Made by a program: the position numbers and the translations under genes. Below the pieces are notes generated by a model. The model was not told the origin of the DNA and did not search any database. It saw only the letters and a list, made by a program, of their open reading frames with translations. 64,000 nucleotides of DNA from Maritimibacter sp. REDSEA-S28_B5 (GTDB taxonomy: Bacteria > Pseudomonadota > Alphaproteobacteria > Rhodobacterales > Rhodobacteraceae): positions 1-64,000 of the forward strand of contig LUOO01000036.1 in assembly GCA_001626765.1 (NCBI GenBank), read 5' to 3'. Positions 8,350 through 18,032 of this stretch are shown one piece after another. Position 1 is the stretch's first letter; each line of letters starts with the position of its first letter.

Positions 8350-9070
8350 TGCGATCATTCAGGGCGTTCTGCTCGGCGGTATGTATGCGCAATACGCGCT
8401 GGGCATGGCGCTCATGTTCGGGGTGATGCGGATCGTGAATATCGCCCATGGCGACGTGATGATCCTTCTGTCGCTTATCGCCGTGTCACTGGCGGGCGTG
8501 CTGCCCGTAGGGAACGTGGGCCTCATCGTCGTGATTGTGCCGATTGCCGTGGCGGTCGGCTGGGTGCTGCAAAAGTTCATCCTCAACCGCGTTGTGGGGG
8601 CCGATCCGCTGCCCTCGCTCATCGCGACCTTCGGCCTGTCCATCGCGCTGCAAAACCTCATGCTCGAGGTCTGGTCCGCGGACACCCGGTCGCTGCCCAA
8701 CTCGGGCGTGGCGAGCGCCAGTTTCCAGATCGGGCCGTTCTACGTGGGTCTCCTCCCGGTAATCGTGCTGATCTGCGCCTTTGTCCTGACCGGCGGGCTG
8801 GACGCGGTGCTTCGCTGGACCCGCTTCGGGCGCGGCCTGCGGGCGGCGGCGGCGGATACCGAGGCAGCCGCGATGACCGGCGTCGATCCCAAGCGCATCA
8901 TCGGCGGAATGGGGTCGATCTGGGGGGCGTTTCTAGGGGCCATGGTGCTGGGCGTGGCTCAAGCGGTCGGCCTGCGCATCGACCCCGGCCTCGGCATCCT
9001 CTTTGGACACCTCGTTTTCCTTCTGGTGCTGGCGACCCGGCCCGAAGGCATCATGGCACGCAAGAAATAG
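8336..9070 (+). CDS. ABC transporter permease, LivH type, with internal deletion
   Basis: A 244-residue inner-membrane permease, about 45 residues shorter than usual LivH proteins (near 290). Residues 1-188 follow the family normally (LGGMYAQYALGMALMFGVMR, ANIAHGD-like VNIAHGD). The protein then jumps from the loop TGVDPKRI directly to IGGMGSIWGAFLGAMVLG. In relatives these two motifs are separated by one to two membrane helices. The frame is kept, so a subunit may still be made, but the lost helices make normal transport doubtful. Either a real in-frame deletion or an assembly collapse near 8894-8904. Confidence 0.8.
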   Translation: MQWFDAIIQGVLLGGMYAQYALGMALMFGVMRIVNIAHGDVMILLSLIAVSLAGVLPVGNVGLIVVIVPIAVAVGWVLQKFILNRVVGADPLPSLIATFGLSIALQNLMLEVWSADTRSLPNSGVASASFQIGPFYVGLLPVIVLICAFVLTGGLDAVLRWTRFGRGLRAAAADTEAAAMTGVDPKRIIGGMGSIWGAFLGAMVLGVAQAVGLRIDPGLGILFGHLVFLLVLATRPEGIMARKK

Positions 9071-9079
9071 GGAACGGAC

Positions 9080-10081
9080 ATGTCGACGATCAAGAACCTG
9101 CACGTCAGCCGCGCGACGCCCTCGAGCCGCATCGCCATGAGCCTTGGCGCCATCGTCCTTGTCGGCCTCGTGACGATGCCGTGGTGGGCGACCTCCGGCA
9201 ATATCCGCTGGGCCATCGAACTGTGCTGCTACATCGCCATCGCCCAGATGTGGAACCTGCTCGCGGGCTACGCGGGGCTGGTGAGCGTGGGCCAACAGGC
9301 GTTCATCGGCGTGTCGGGCTACATGCTCTTCGTGCTGGCGCAGAACTTTGGCGTGAACCCGTTTCTCGCCGTGCCCCTGTCGCTTATCGCGCCCGCGATC
9401 CTCGCCGTGCCGACCTATTTCCTTCTGAAACGCCTCGACGGACCCTATTTCGCCATCGGGACATGGGTCGTGGCCGAGGCGGTGCGGCTGGGCATTTCCA
9501 ACATCGACTACTTGAACGCGGGCGCGGGGCTGACCCTGCGCGTGATGACCCAATACAGCCAGCATGAGCGCGAGGTGGCTTTCGTCATCCTCTGCGCGCT
9601 GCTGCTCCTGACCACAATCGGGGGGAGCTACTGGCTCCTGCGCTCGCGCCACGGCCTTGCGCTGACCGCGATGCGCGACAACCCGAAAGCGGCGGCGTCC
9701 CAGGGCGTGAACGTGGGCAAGCTGCGGTTCTACATCTTCGTCGCGGCGGCGGTGGGCACGGGCTTTGCCGGGTCGATCTACTACATGGCGCAGCTGCGCA
9801 TCACGCCGGCGGCGGGCTTTGACCCCTTCTGGGCGTCGATGTCGATCTTCATCGTCATGGTCGGCGGCATCGGTGCCATCGAGGGCGCGATCATCGGGGC
9901 GCTGATCTATTTCTTCGCGGACCGGCTGTTTGGCGAATATGGCTCGGCCTACCTGATCGTTCTGGGCCTGCTCACCCTGATCATCGCGCTCTACGCGCGG
10001 GGCGGGGTCTGGGGCCTGCTCCAGAAACTGGGCGACCACCCGTGGTTCCCCGTGCGTCGCAAGCTGATCGTGGAGGAGTGA
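9080..10081 (+). CDS. ABC transporter permease, LivM type
   Basis: A 333-residue inner-membrane permease with about nine hydrophobic segments and LivM hallmarks: 'NLLAGYAGLVSVGQQAF' near residue 58, LLRSRHGLALTAMRDNPKAA near 195, and the conserved 'VGGIGAIEGAIIGAL' near 260. Length is normal for the family, unlike its LivH partner. It lies 9 bp after livH and 2 bp before the alcohol dehydrogenase, so all belong to one transcript. Confidence 0.9.
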   Translation: MSTIKNLHVSRATPSSRIAMSLGAIVLVGLVTMPWWATSGNIRWAIELCCYIAIAQMWNLLAGYAGLVSVGQQAFIGVSGYMLFVLAQNFGVNPFLAVPLSLIAPAILAVPTYFLLKRLDGPYFAIGTWVVAEAVRLGISNIDYLNAGAGLTLRVMTQYSQHEREVAFVILCALLLLTTIGGSYWLLRSRHGLALTAMRDNPKAAASQGVNVGKLRFYIFVAAAVGTGFAGSIYYMAQLRITPAAGFDPFWASMSIFIVMVGGIGAIEGAIIGALIYFFADRLFGEYGSAYLIVLGLLTLIIALYARGGVWGLLQKLGDHPWFPVRRKLIVEE

Positions 10082-10083
10082 CC

Positions 10084-11097
10084 ATGAAGGCCGCCATTTT
10101 CGATGCGCTCGGAAAACCACTTCGCGTGGGCGAGGTCGCGACGCCCGAAGCCGGGCCGGGGCAGGTTCTGCTCAAGGTCTGTCGCTGCGGGATCTGCGGG
10201 TCTGATTTGCATATGACCGAGGACCCGGCGTTTTTCGGGCTCGAACCGGGCGAGGTTATCGGGCACGAGTTTTCCGGCGAGGTCATCGACGTCGGGTCCG
10301 GCGTGACGCATTTGAAGCCCGGCGATCATGTATCGGCGGCACCGCTCAGGGGCTGCGGACATTGCCCGGCCTGCAAACGCGGCGAGCCGGCGTGGTGCAC
10401 CGACTTCTCGCTCATCGGCGGGGGCTATGCCGAATACGCGGCGCTTCACGAACGCCAGTGCCGCAAACTGCCGTGGGGGATCACGGCCGCCGATGGCGCG
10501 CTCGCCGAGCCCCTTGGCGTCGCGCTGCACGGCATCATGCGGGCACGGATGATGCCGGGGCAGAGCGTGCTGATCGTGGGGGCCGGGGCCATCGGGCTCG
10601 CGGTTGCCTTCTGGGCGCGGCGGATGGGGGCAGAGCATGTCGTGGTTGCCGATATCCATGACCATCAGCGCGACCGGGCGCTGGACCTTGGCGCGACCGC
10701 CTTTGTACAATCGGGCGAGGACATGGCAGCCCGCGTGGCCGAGGCCTGCGGCGGGCACCCGCCCGAGATTGTCTTTGAATGTGTGGGCAAGCCCGGTCTC
10801 ATCGACCATTGCGTCGATCTGGTCGCGCCCCGTGGCCGCGTTGTCGTGCTGGGCCTGTGCACCGCGCCGGACCACATGGACAGCTTCCGCGCGATTTCCA
10901 AAGAGGTCGACATCACCATGTCCGTCTTCTTTACCATGCCGGAATTCGAAATGGCGATCCGGGCGCTGGACGGCGGCACCTACCGCCCGCAGCACCTGAT
11001 CTCGGACAATGTGTCGCTCGTCACCATGCCCGAGGCGTTTGAGGCGCTGCGCAAGCGCACGACCCAGTGCAAGGTGCTGGTGGACCCTTCGGCCTGA
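10084..11097 (+). CDS. Zinc-binding alcohol dehydrogenase (MDR family)
   Basis: A 337-residue medium-chain dehydrogenase. The catalytic zinc ligands are visible as CGICGSDLH near residue 36 and GHEFSGEV near 61. The structural zinc loop is the four-cysteine cluster GCGHCPACKRGEPAWC near 90-105. The Rossmann motif VGAGAIGLAVAF lies near 165. The start is the ATG two bases after the permease stop, with GGAGG overlapping that stop region. Its place at the operon end fits oxidation of an alcohol or diol formed or imported by the upstream genes; the substrate is not deducible. Confidence 0.88.
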   Translation: MKAAIFDALGKPLRVGEVATPEAGPGQVLLKVCRCGICGSDLHMTEDPAFFGLEPGEVIGHEFSGEVIDVGSGVTHLKPGDHVSAAPLRGCGHCPACKRGEPAWCTDFSLIGGGYAEYAALHERQCRKLPWGITAADGALAEPLGVALHGIMRARMMPGQSVLIVGAGAIGLAVAFWARRMGAEHVVVADIHDHQRDRALDLGATAFVQSGEDMAARVAEACGGHPPEIVFECVGKPGLIDHCVDLVAPRGRVVVLGLCTAPDHMDSFRAISKEVDITMSVFFTMPEFEMAIRALDGGTYRPQHLISDNVSLVTMPEAFEALRKRTTQCKVLVDPSA

Positions 11098-11184
11098 GAC
11101 CGGGATCTGGTCGGGCGCGTATCCTGGCGGTGACCGCGCCCGCCGGACGCGCTAGGGTCGCGTCATGCACCGTCCGAGGCCCCG

Positions 11185-11748
11185 ATGACCGCTCCAGACC
11201 CCGACTACGCCACCCTGTCGTTCCTGCACGCGCCGGTCGGTATCCTTTTTGCCGAGAACCGGGTGATCCGCGACGCGAACCTGCACGTCTGCGAGATGTT
11301 CGGCTGGCCGCACGAGGACCTCACGGGTCAGTCGCTCGAATGTCTCTATCCGTCGCGCGCCGAGTTCGACCGCATCGGCGCCAATGTCCCCGATCTGCTC
11401 CGGGTATCCGGGCGCTATGCCGACGAACGGATCATGAAGCGCAAGAACGGCGAGCTGTTCTGGTGCCGGGTGCGCGGCAGCACGCTCGACGTCGAAACGC
11501 CCTTCGGCAAGACGGTCTGGACCTTTGTCGATATCTCGGACCTTCGCCCGAGTGAAAAGCTCACCAACCGCGAACGCGAGGTGGCGGGAAAGCTGGTGCA
11601 GGGCATGACGGCCAAGGAAATCGCCCGTGATCTTGGGCTGTCGCCGCGCACCGTCGAAATTCACCGCGGCGCGCTCCTGCGCAAGCTCAAGGCCAAGAAC
11701 ACCCTCGAACTCGTCGCGCGGCTCGCTGGCTTTCCCTTCCCAGACTAG
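11185..11748 (+). CDS. PAS domain LuxR-family transcriptional regulator
   Basis: A 187-residue regulator: a PAS sensor (residues about 8-118, ending in the PAC-like VWTFVDISDLRPSE) joined to a LuxR-type helix-turn-helix (LTNREREVAGKLVQGMTAKEIARDLGLSPRTVEIHR is the classical pattern, about residues 124-160). No receiver domain is present, so it probably senses a small ligand or redox state directly. It starts 87 bp after the alcohol dehydrogenase on the same strand and could add control to the upstream operon, but the link is only positional. Confidence 0.85.
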   Translation: MTAPDPDYATLSFLHAPVGILFAENRVIRDANLHVCEMFGWPHEDLTGQSLECLYPSRAEFDRIGANVPDLLRVSGRYADERIMKRKNGELFWCRVRGSTLDVETPFGKTVWTFVDISDLRPSEKLTNREREVAGKLVQGMTAKEIARDLGLSPRTVEIHRGALLRKLKAKNTLELVARLAGFPFPD

Positions 11749-11789
11749 GGGTGGGAACTGCGGCTGGTCGCAAGGCGGTGGTGGCGGTG

Positions 11790-12092
11790 TCAGTCCGGAC
11801 ATTCCAGCCGGGCTTGAATGAGCGCGGTATCGCCCTGCATCGTTCCCGCCTTCATGGGGCATCCTGTCGCCTGGTGGATGGCAATGGCGGCCTTCGACAT
11901 GACCTCGGACAAGCGCGGAAGGTATTCGGTCGATGTGCGGATCACTTCAACAGTGTCGCCCACACGGTAGACCGAAAAGGTTGCACCCTGCACGCTGATT
12001 TCGCGCCGCTCGGCATCCATGAACCGGGGCGACGGGCTGTCGCAGGCCGACAGGACGAAAAGGGCAAGGGACAGGAACGGCACGACCTTCAT
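11790..12092 (-). CDS. Small putative lipoprotein
   Basis: A 100-residue protein with a short signal peptide and lipobox (FVLSAC, lipidated Cys about residue 17). The mature part is small with two further cysteines (near residues 78 and 97) that could form a disulfide. I do not recognise a family. It is convergent with the PAS-LuxR gene and divergent from the polytopic membrane protein gene downstream. Confidence 0.6.
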   Translation of the reverse strand: MKVVPFLSLALFVLSACDSPSPRFMDAERREISVQGATFSVYRVGDTVEVIRTSTEYLPRLSEVMSKAAIAIHQATGCPMKAGTMQGDTALIQARLECPD

Positions 12093-12255
12093 GCCCCCGT
12101 CCTAACGTGCGCTTGGTTAACAGGCGGTTAACGCGCCTTCGCCGCAGAAACCCGCAGATCCCCGTGCCGCTTGGGTGCAGCGCCTTGTCGCAGGGCCAAG
12201 GGCGCCCAGATCCGCCATAACAAATTCAAATTAACGAATATGAAAGGCTCTTGCA

Positions 12256-13464
12256 ATGCAGACACGACGCCCGGCGGACAGTTACTCGCCGATCTATTTT
12301 CTCTCTTCCGTCGGGGCCGGCGGCCTCGCCGTGACGTTCTTCATGTATCTCCTGTTCTGGGTGCCGCATCCCGAACGATCGGTTCCGAACTTCGAGGACA
12401 TCTCGGCCGCCCTGGCCACAGGCAGCCTGCCCCAGCAGGTCGGCATCGCCATCGCGATGATCGGGATCGCCGTCTTCGCCGCCATGAATATCCAGAAACT
12501 CGCTTGGAACATCGGCGCCTTCACGCGGTTCAAGCGGACCGAAGCCTATGACAAATTGCGTGCCTCGAACGCGGAAACCACGCTTCTCGCCTATCCGCTC
12601 GCCCTCGCCATGACGGTGAACGCACTTTTCATAGTGGGGCTGGTATTCGTGCCCAACCTCTGGAGCGTGGTCGAGATCCTGTTCCCCTTCGCCATGGCCG
12701 CCTTCCTGGCCATCGGCATTTTTGCCCTGACGATCATCGGCGACTTCCTTGGCCGGGTGCTGGTCAACGGCGGGCTGTTTGACGTGACCGTCCACAACAG
12801 CTTTGCCCAGATGCTGCCAACCTTCGCTCTGTCGATGGTTGCCGTCGGGCTTTCCGCTCCTGCGGCCATGTCGACCAACAGCCTTGTCGTTGGCGTGTCC
12901 ATGATCGGCTCGACCTTCTTCGCCACCGTCGCCATCGTCTATGCGGTCGTGGCGCTCGTCACCGCCTTCAATTCGATGTTGCACTACGGCACCGCCAAGG
13001 AAAGTGCCCCGACGCTGATGATCCTCGTTCCGATCGTGACCACGCTCGGCATCATGTTCCTGCGCCAGTCGCACGGGATGCACACGACGTATCAAGGCCA
13101 CACGACGGATGGAGAGACCATGGTGTTTCTCGCCCGGCTGCTGTCGATTCAGGTCGCGTTCCTGCTCTTGGGCCTGGTGGTGCTGAAGCGTGAAGGCTAC
13201 TGGAGCGACTTCGTGTTCGGCTCGAAAACCTCGCCGGGGTCCTACGCGCTCGTTTGTCCGGGCGTGGCTCTGTCGGTCATGATCCAGTTCTTCTTGCACA
13301 AAGGGCTGGTGGCCACGGGACTCGTCACGAAATTCGGCGTGGCTTATTGGTCGGTCGAAGGCGTGGCACTCGCCTTTCAGGCCGCGATGATCCTGCTCGT
13401 CCTGCGGCTCAATCGTCAGCATTTCGCCAAGGCGGGCGAACCCGCCGCCGTGCCCGCCGAGTAA
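12256..13464 (+). CDS. Polytopic membrane protein, possibly TsoY-like
   Basis: A 402-residue protein with roughly ten hydrophobic segments of about 20 residues and short loops, so it is an integral inner-membrane protein. The arrangement resembles the TDT/SLAC1 class of anion channels, and I weakly associate it with the family named TsoY, which is sometimes reported near selenium genes. No selenocysteine-type in-frame TGA was seen. The gene stands alone with a terminator-like hairpin after it. Function unknown. Confidence 0.55.
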   Translation: MQTRRPADSYSPIYFLSSVGAGGLAVTFFMYLLFWVPHPERSVPNFEDISAALATGSLPQQVGIAIAMIGIAVFAAMNIQKLAWNIGAFTRFKRTEAYDKLRASNAETTLLAYPLALAMTVNALFIVGLVFVPNLWSVVEILFPFAMAAFLAIGIFALTIIGDFLGRVLVNGGLFDVTVHNSFAQMLPTFALSMVAVGLSAPAAMSTNSLVVGVSMIGSTFFATVAIVYAVVALVTAFNSMLHYGTAKESAPTLMILVPIVTTLGIMFLRQSHGMHTTYQGHTTDGETMVFLARLLSIQVAFLLLGLVVLKREGYWSDFVFGSKTSPGSYALVCPGVALSVMIQFFLHKGLVATGLVTKFGVAYWSVEGVALAFQAAMILLVLRLNRQHFAKAGEPAAVPAE

Positions 13465-13495
13465 ACACCGGACACCGGCCACGCGATCCGGGTCG

Positions 13496-13523
13496 AAGGG
13501 GGGCGCCTGCCCGCGCTCCCCTT
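13496..13523 (+). terminator. Rho-independent terminator candidate
   Basis: Arms AAGGGGGGCGC and GCGCTCCCCTT pair with one bulged position around a 6-nt loop, followed by a short TTTG. It lies 32 bp after the polytopic membrane protein gene. Confidence 0.5.
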
Positions 13524-13581
13524 TGCCACACTTGTGTCTTTCGGCGCGGCGACTAGGATCGACCCCTCGAACGGGGACCAC

Positions 13582-13926
13582 ATGATCCAGAGCATCGCCA
13601 TACTTCTCGGCTTTCAGCTGGGTGGAGAGTTCACCGCGCGGGCCTTGGGCCTGTCGCTGCCTGGCCCCGTGCTGGGCTTTGCCGCGCTTTTCTTCGCGTT
13701 CCTTCTGGTCCCGCGCCTGCATGACCTCATGGCCCCCACGGCACGCGGCCTGCTCGCGCATCTGTCGCTGCTCTTCGTGCCCGCAGGCGTCGGCATTGTC
13801 CGCCACCTCGACAAGCTGGGGGACGGCGGGCTGGGCGTGCTGGTCGCTATCGTCGTCTCGACGGCATTGGCCATCGCGGTTGGCGCAGGAGTCTTCGTGA
13901 CGGTGGACAGGCTGGTGCGGAAATGA
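13582..13926 (+). CDS. CidA/LrgA family membrane protein
   Basis: A 114-residue protein with four hydrophobic helices and family hallmarks ('LSLPGPVLGF' and LFVPAGVGI). LrgA/CidA proteins are small holin-like subunits that act with LrgB in murein hydrolase control or in export of small organic acids. I chose the ATG beginning MIQSIAIL, preceded by GGGGAC, over an upstream in-frame start that would add 16 polar residues absent from the family. It overlaps the LrgB gene by 4 bp. Confidence 0.82.
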   Translation: MIQSIAILLGFQLGGEFTARALGLSLPGPVLGFAALFFAFLLVPRLHDLMAPTARGLLAHLSLLFVPAGVGIVRHLDKLGDGGLGVLVAIVVSTALAIAVGAGVFVTVDRLVRK

Positions 13927-14639
13927 CCGATTTCGCCGACATCTGGTCCTACCTTGCCTCCGGTCCGCTGCTCTGGCTGACCGCCACGCTCGTTGCCTAC
14001 CTGATCGGCGCAAGGCTGCAGACGCTGTCGGGCAGGAAGCCATGGGTCAATCCGGTGCTGATCGCCGTGGCGCTGCTTGCGGTCGTGCTGATGGTGACGC
14101 GCACGGACTATGAGACCTATTTCGAGGGCGCGCAGTTCGTCCATTTCATGCTGGGTCCCGCGACCGTGGCGCTCGCGGTGCCGCTATATGACAACCGGGC
14201 CTTGATCCGGGCCTCGAGCATGCCGATGCTCGCTGCCTTGATCGCCGGGTCGTTCACCGCGATCCTCTCCGCGCTTGCCATCGCACGCGCTTTCGGCGTG
14301 ACGGGCGAGGTCCTGATCTCGCTCGCACCCAAGTCCACGACCGCCCCCGTTGCGCTTGGCGTGGCCGAGGCGATCGGCGGCTCGCCCACGCTCACCGCCG
14401 TGCTCGTGATCCTCACGGGCATCACCGGGGCGGTCATCGCCGCGCCGATCCTGAATTTGATGCGCATCCGCGACGACCGCGCCCGCGGCTTTGCGCTGGG
14501 CACGGCAAGCCACGGCATCGGCACGGCCCGGGCGTTTCAGGAAAGCCAGACCTCCGGCGCCTTTGCAGGCGTCGCAATGGGGCTCAATGCCATCGTCACC
14601 GCGCTCATCGCGCCCCTCGTCATCCAACTGTTCTTGTGA
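13923..14639 (+). CDS. LrgB/CidB family membrane protein
   Basis: A 238-residue integral membrane protein with the family signature LAPKSTTAPVALG near residue 137 and GTASHGIGTARAF near 196. It works as partner of the preceding LrgA-type subunit, as shown by the ATGA overlap. Homologous pairs influence autolysis or pyruvate/glycolate movement; the bacterial substrate is not settled. Ends 6 bp before cobO. Confidence 0.88.
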   Translation: MTDFADIWSYLASGPLLWLTATLVAYLIGARLQTLSGRKPWVNPVLIAVALLAVVLMVTRTDYETYFEGAQFVHFMLGPATVALAVPLYDNRALIRASSMPMLAALIAGSFTAILSALAIARAFGVTGEVLISLAPKSTTAPVALGVAEAIGGSPTLTAVLVILTGITGAVIAAPILNLMRIRDDRARGFALGTASHGIGTARAFQESQTSGAFAGVAMGLNAIVTALIAPLVIQLFL

Positions 14640-14645
14640 GGAAAC

Positions 14646-15266
14646 ATGACCGAAGACACCCAGGCCGACACCGACCGTCACAACATGAAGATGGCCAAGA
14701 AAAAGGCTGCCCGCGACAAGATCATGTCGACCAAGACCGAGGAAAAGGGCCTCATCATCGTCCATACCGGCAAGGGCAAGGGCAAGAGCTCCGCCGCCTT
14801 CGGCATGGTGTTCCGTGCCATCGCCCACGACATGAAAAGCGCCGTGGTGCAGTTCATCAAGGGCGGCATGGCCACCGGCGAGCGAGATCTGATCGAAAGC
14901 CGGTTCTCGGATGTCTGCGAATTCCACACGATGGGCGAGGGCTTCACCTGGGAAACGCAGGACAAATCGCGTGACATCGAGATGGCGCAGGCGGCTTGGG
15001 CCAAGGCGAAGGAGCTCATTCGGGATGAGACGAACCGCATGGTGCTGCTCGACGAGATCAACATCGCGCTGCGGTATGACTATGTAGACGTGAACGAGGT
15101 GGTGGCGTTCCTGCGGGACGAAAAACCCCCGATGACCCATGTGATCCTGACCGGGCGCAACGCCAAGGAGGAGTTGATCGAGGTCGCCGATCTGGTGACG
15201 GAGATGGAACTGATCAAGCATCCGTTCCGCTCGGGCGTGAAGGCACAGGCCGGGATCGAGTTCTGA
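14646..15266 (+). CDS. cobO: Cob(I)yrinic acid a,c-diamide adenosyltransferase
   Basis: A 206-residue cytosolic enzyme that transfers the adenosyl group of ATP to cobalt during B12 synthesis or salvage. The P-loop HTGKGKGKSSAAFG near residue 40 and the family strings 'VVQFIKGG', LLDEINIALRY and ILTGRNAKEEL identify CobO/BtuR rather than PduO. No other cobalamin gene is nearby. It follows the lrgB-like stop by 6 bp with the SD-like GAGGAAAC overlapping the stop, so it is likely cotranscribed with lrgAB. Confidence 0.93.
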   Translation: MTEDTQADTDRHNMKMAKKKAARDKIMSTKTEEKGLIIVHTGKGKGKSSAAFGMVFRAIAHDMKSAVVQFIKGGMATGERDLIESRFSDVCEFHTMGEGFTWETQDKSRDIEMAQAAWAKAKELIRDETNRMVLLDEINIALRYDYVDVNEVVAFLRDEKPPMTHVILTGRNAKEELIEVADLVTEMELIKHPFRSGVKAQAGIEF

Positions 15267-15310
15267 GGTTTCGAACTGGTTTCGCGCCGGGCTTCGCCCG
15301 CCACGACCCG

Positions 15311-15335
15311 CTGGGGGAGGCGCTGCCTCCCCCAG
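15311..15335. repeat. Perfect hairpin (10-bp stem) after cobO
   Basis: CTGGGGGAGG and CCTCCCCCAG are exact reverse complements around the loop CGCTG. It is 45 bp after the cobO stop and just before the first 25-bp box. It can act as a terminator-like or REP-like element, although there is no T-run. Confidence 0.65.
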
Positions 15336-15342
15336 ACCCCCT

Positions 15343-15367
15343 CCGAGGTATTTATGAAGCAGTGAAG
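15343..15367 (+). repeat. 25-bp intergenic box B, copy 1
   Basis: Copy of the box whose core is GTATTT-(G/A)-TGAAGCAGTGAAG. It is inverted relative to copy 2 at 15512-15536 and differs from it at about three positions. Confidence 0.65.
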
Positions 15368-15437
15368 AGAGCGTTCATGCTTCCTTAATCTCGTCAGGTC
15401 TAAGAGTTGTTCGCGGCACAGGCTGAGGAGCCGATGA

Positions 15438-17683
<2,246 letters not shown>

Positions 17684-17685
17684 TT

Positions 17686-18009
17686 TCAGGCGGGTTTCGT
17701 GCGCAGGAACAGGTAGAGCGGGAAGGCAAAGGACACGCCGATCATAAGCGCAGGCAGCGTCCAGAGCGCGACCCAGTTGCGGCGCACGACCGTCTCGGCC
17801 ACGCACCAGATAGCGAGCGTCACGCCCGCGATCATCAGGTCGATGGCCATGCCGGTGACGGCGGGACCTTGGGTCCATTCTGCGAATAGGCCCGGCAAGG
17901 TGCCGCCCGTCGTCAGGTAGGTTACGAAATGCCACATGGGCCAGACGGCCCCGATGACGGCGAGGATGAGATAGGTGATGCGCAATCCAGACATGGGGAG
18001 ATTACGCAT
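17686..18009 (-). CDS. DUF2834-type small membrane protein
   Basis: A 107-residue protein with three to four hydrophobic segments. The layout (LRITYLILAVIGAVWPMW at the start, 'LFAEW' after the first helix, a final LWTLPALMIGVSFAFPLYL) fits the DUF2834 group of small membrane proteins of unknown role. An alternative start at MSGLRITY, five codons in, is equally possible because neither ATG has a strong ribosome site. Convergent with fadH, ending 2 bp from it. Confidence 0.65.
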   Translation of the reverse strand: MRNLPMSGLRITYLILAVIGAVWPMWHFVTYLTTGGTLPGLFAEWTQGPAVTGMAIDLMIAGVTLAIWCVAETVVRRNWVALWTLPALMIGVSFAFPLYLFLRTKPA

Positions 18010-18032
18010 GCCCCGCCAGTCTGGATCAAGCG

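Noticed and set aside
8933-10120. A 395-codon minus-strand open frame opposite the LivM-type permease
   Set aside because: Same reason: arginine/histidine-rich shadow of a recognised membrane protein gene.
12226-14043. A 605-codon open frame on the minus strand across the polytopic membrane protein and lrgA-like genes
   Set aside because: The translation is rich in His, Asp, Arg and Gly without any fold or motif and is the antisense shadow of G+C-rich plus-strand genes with clear families.
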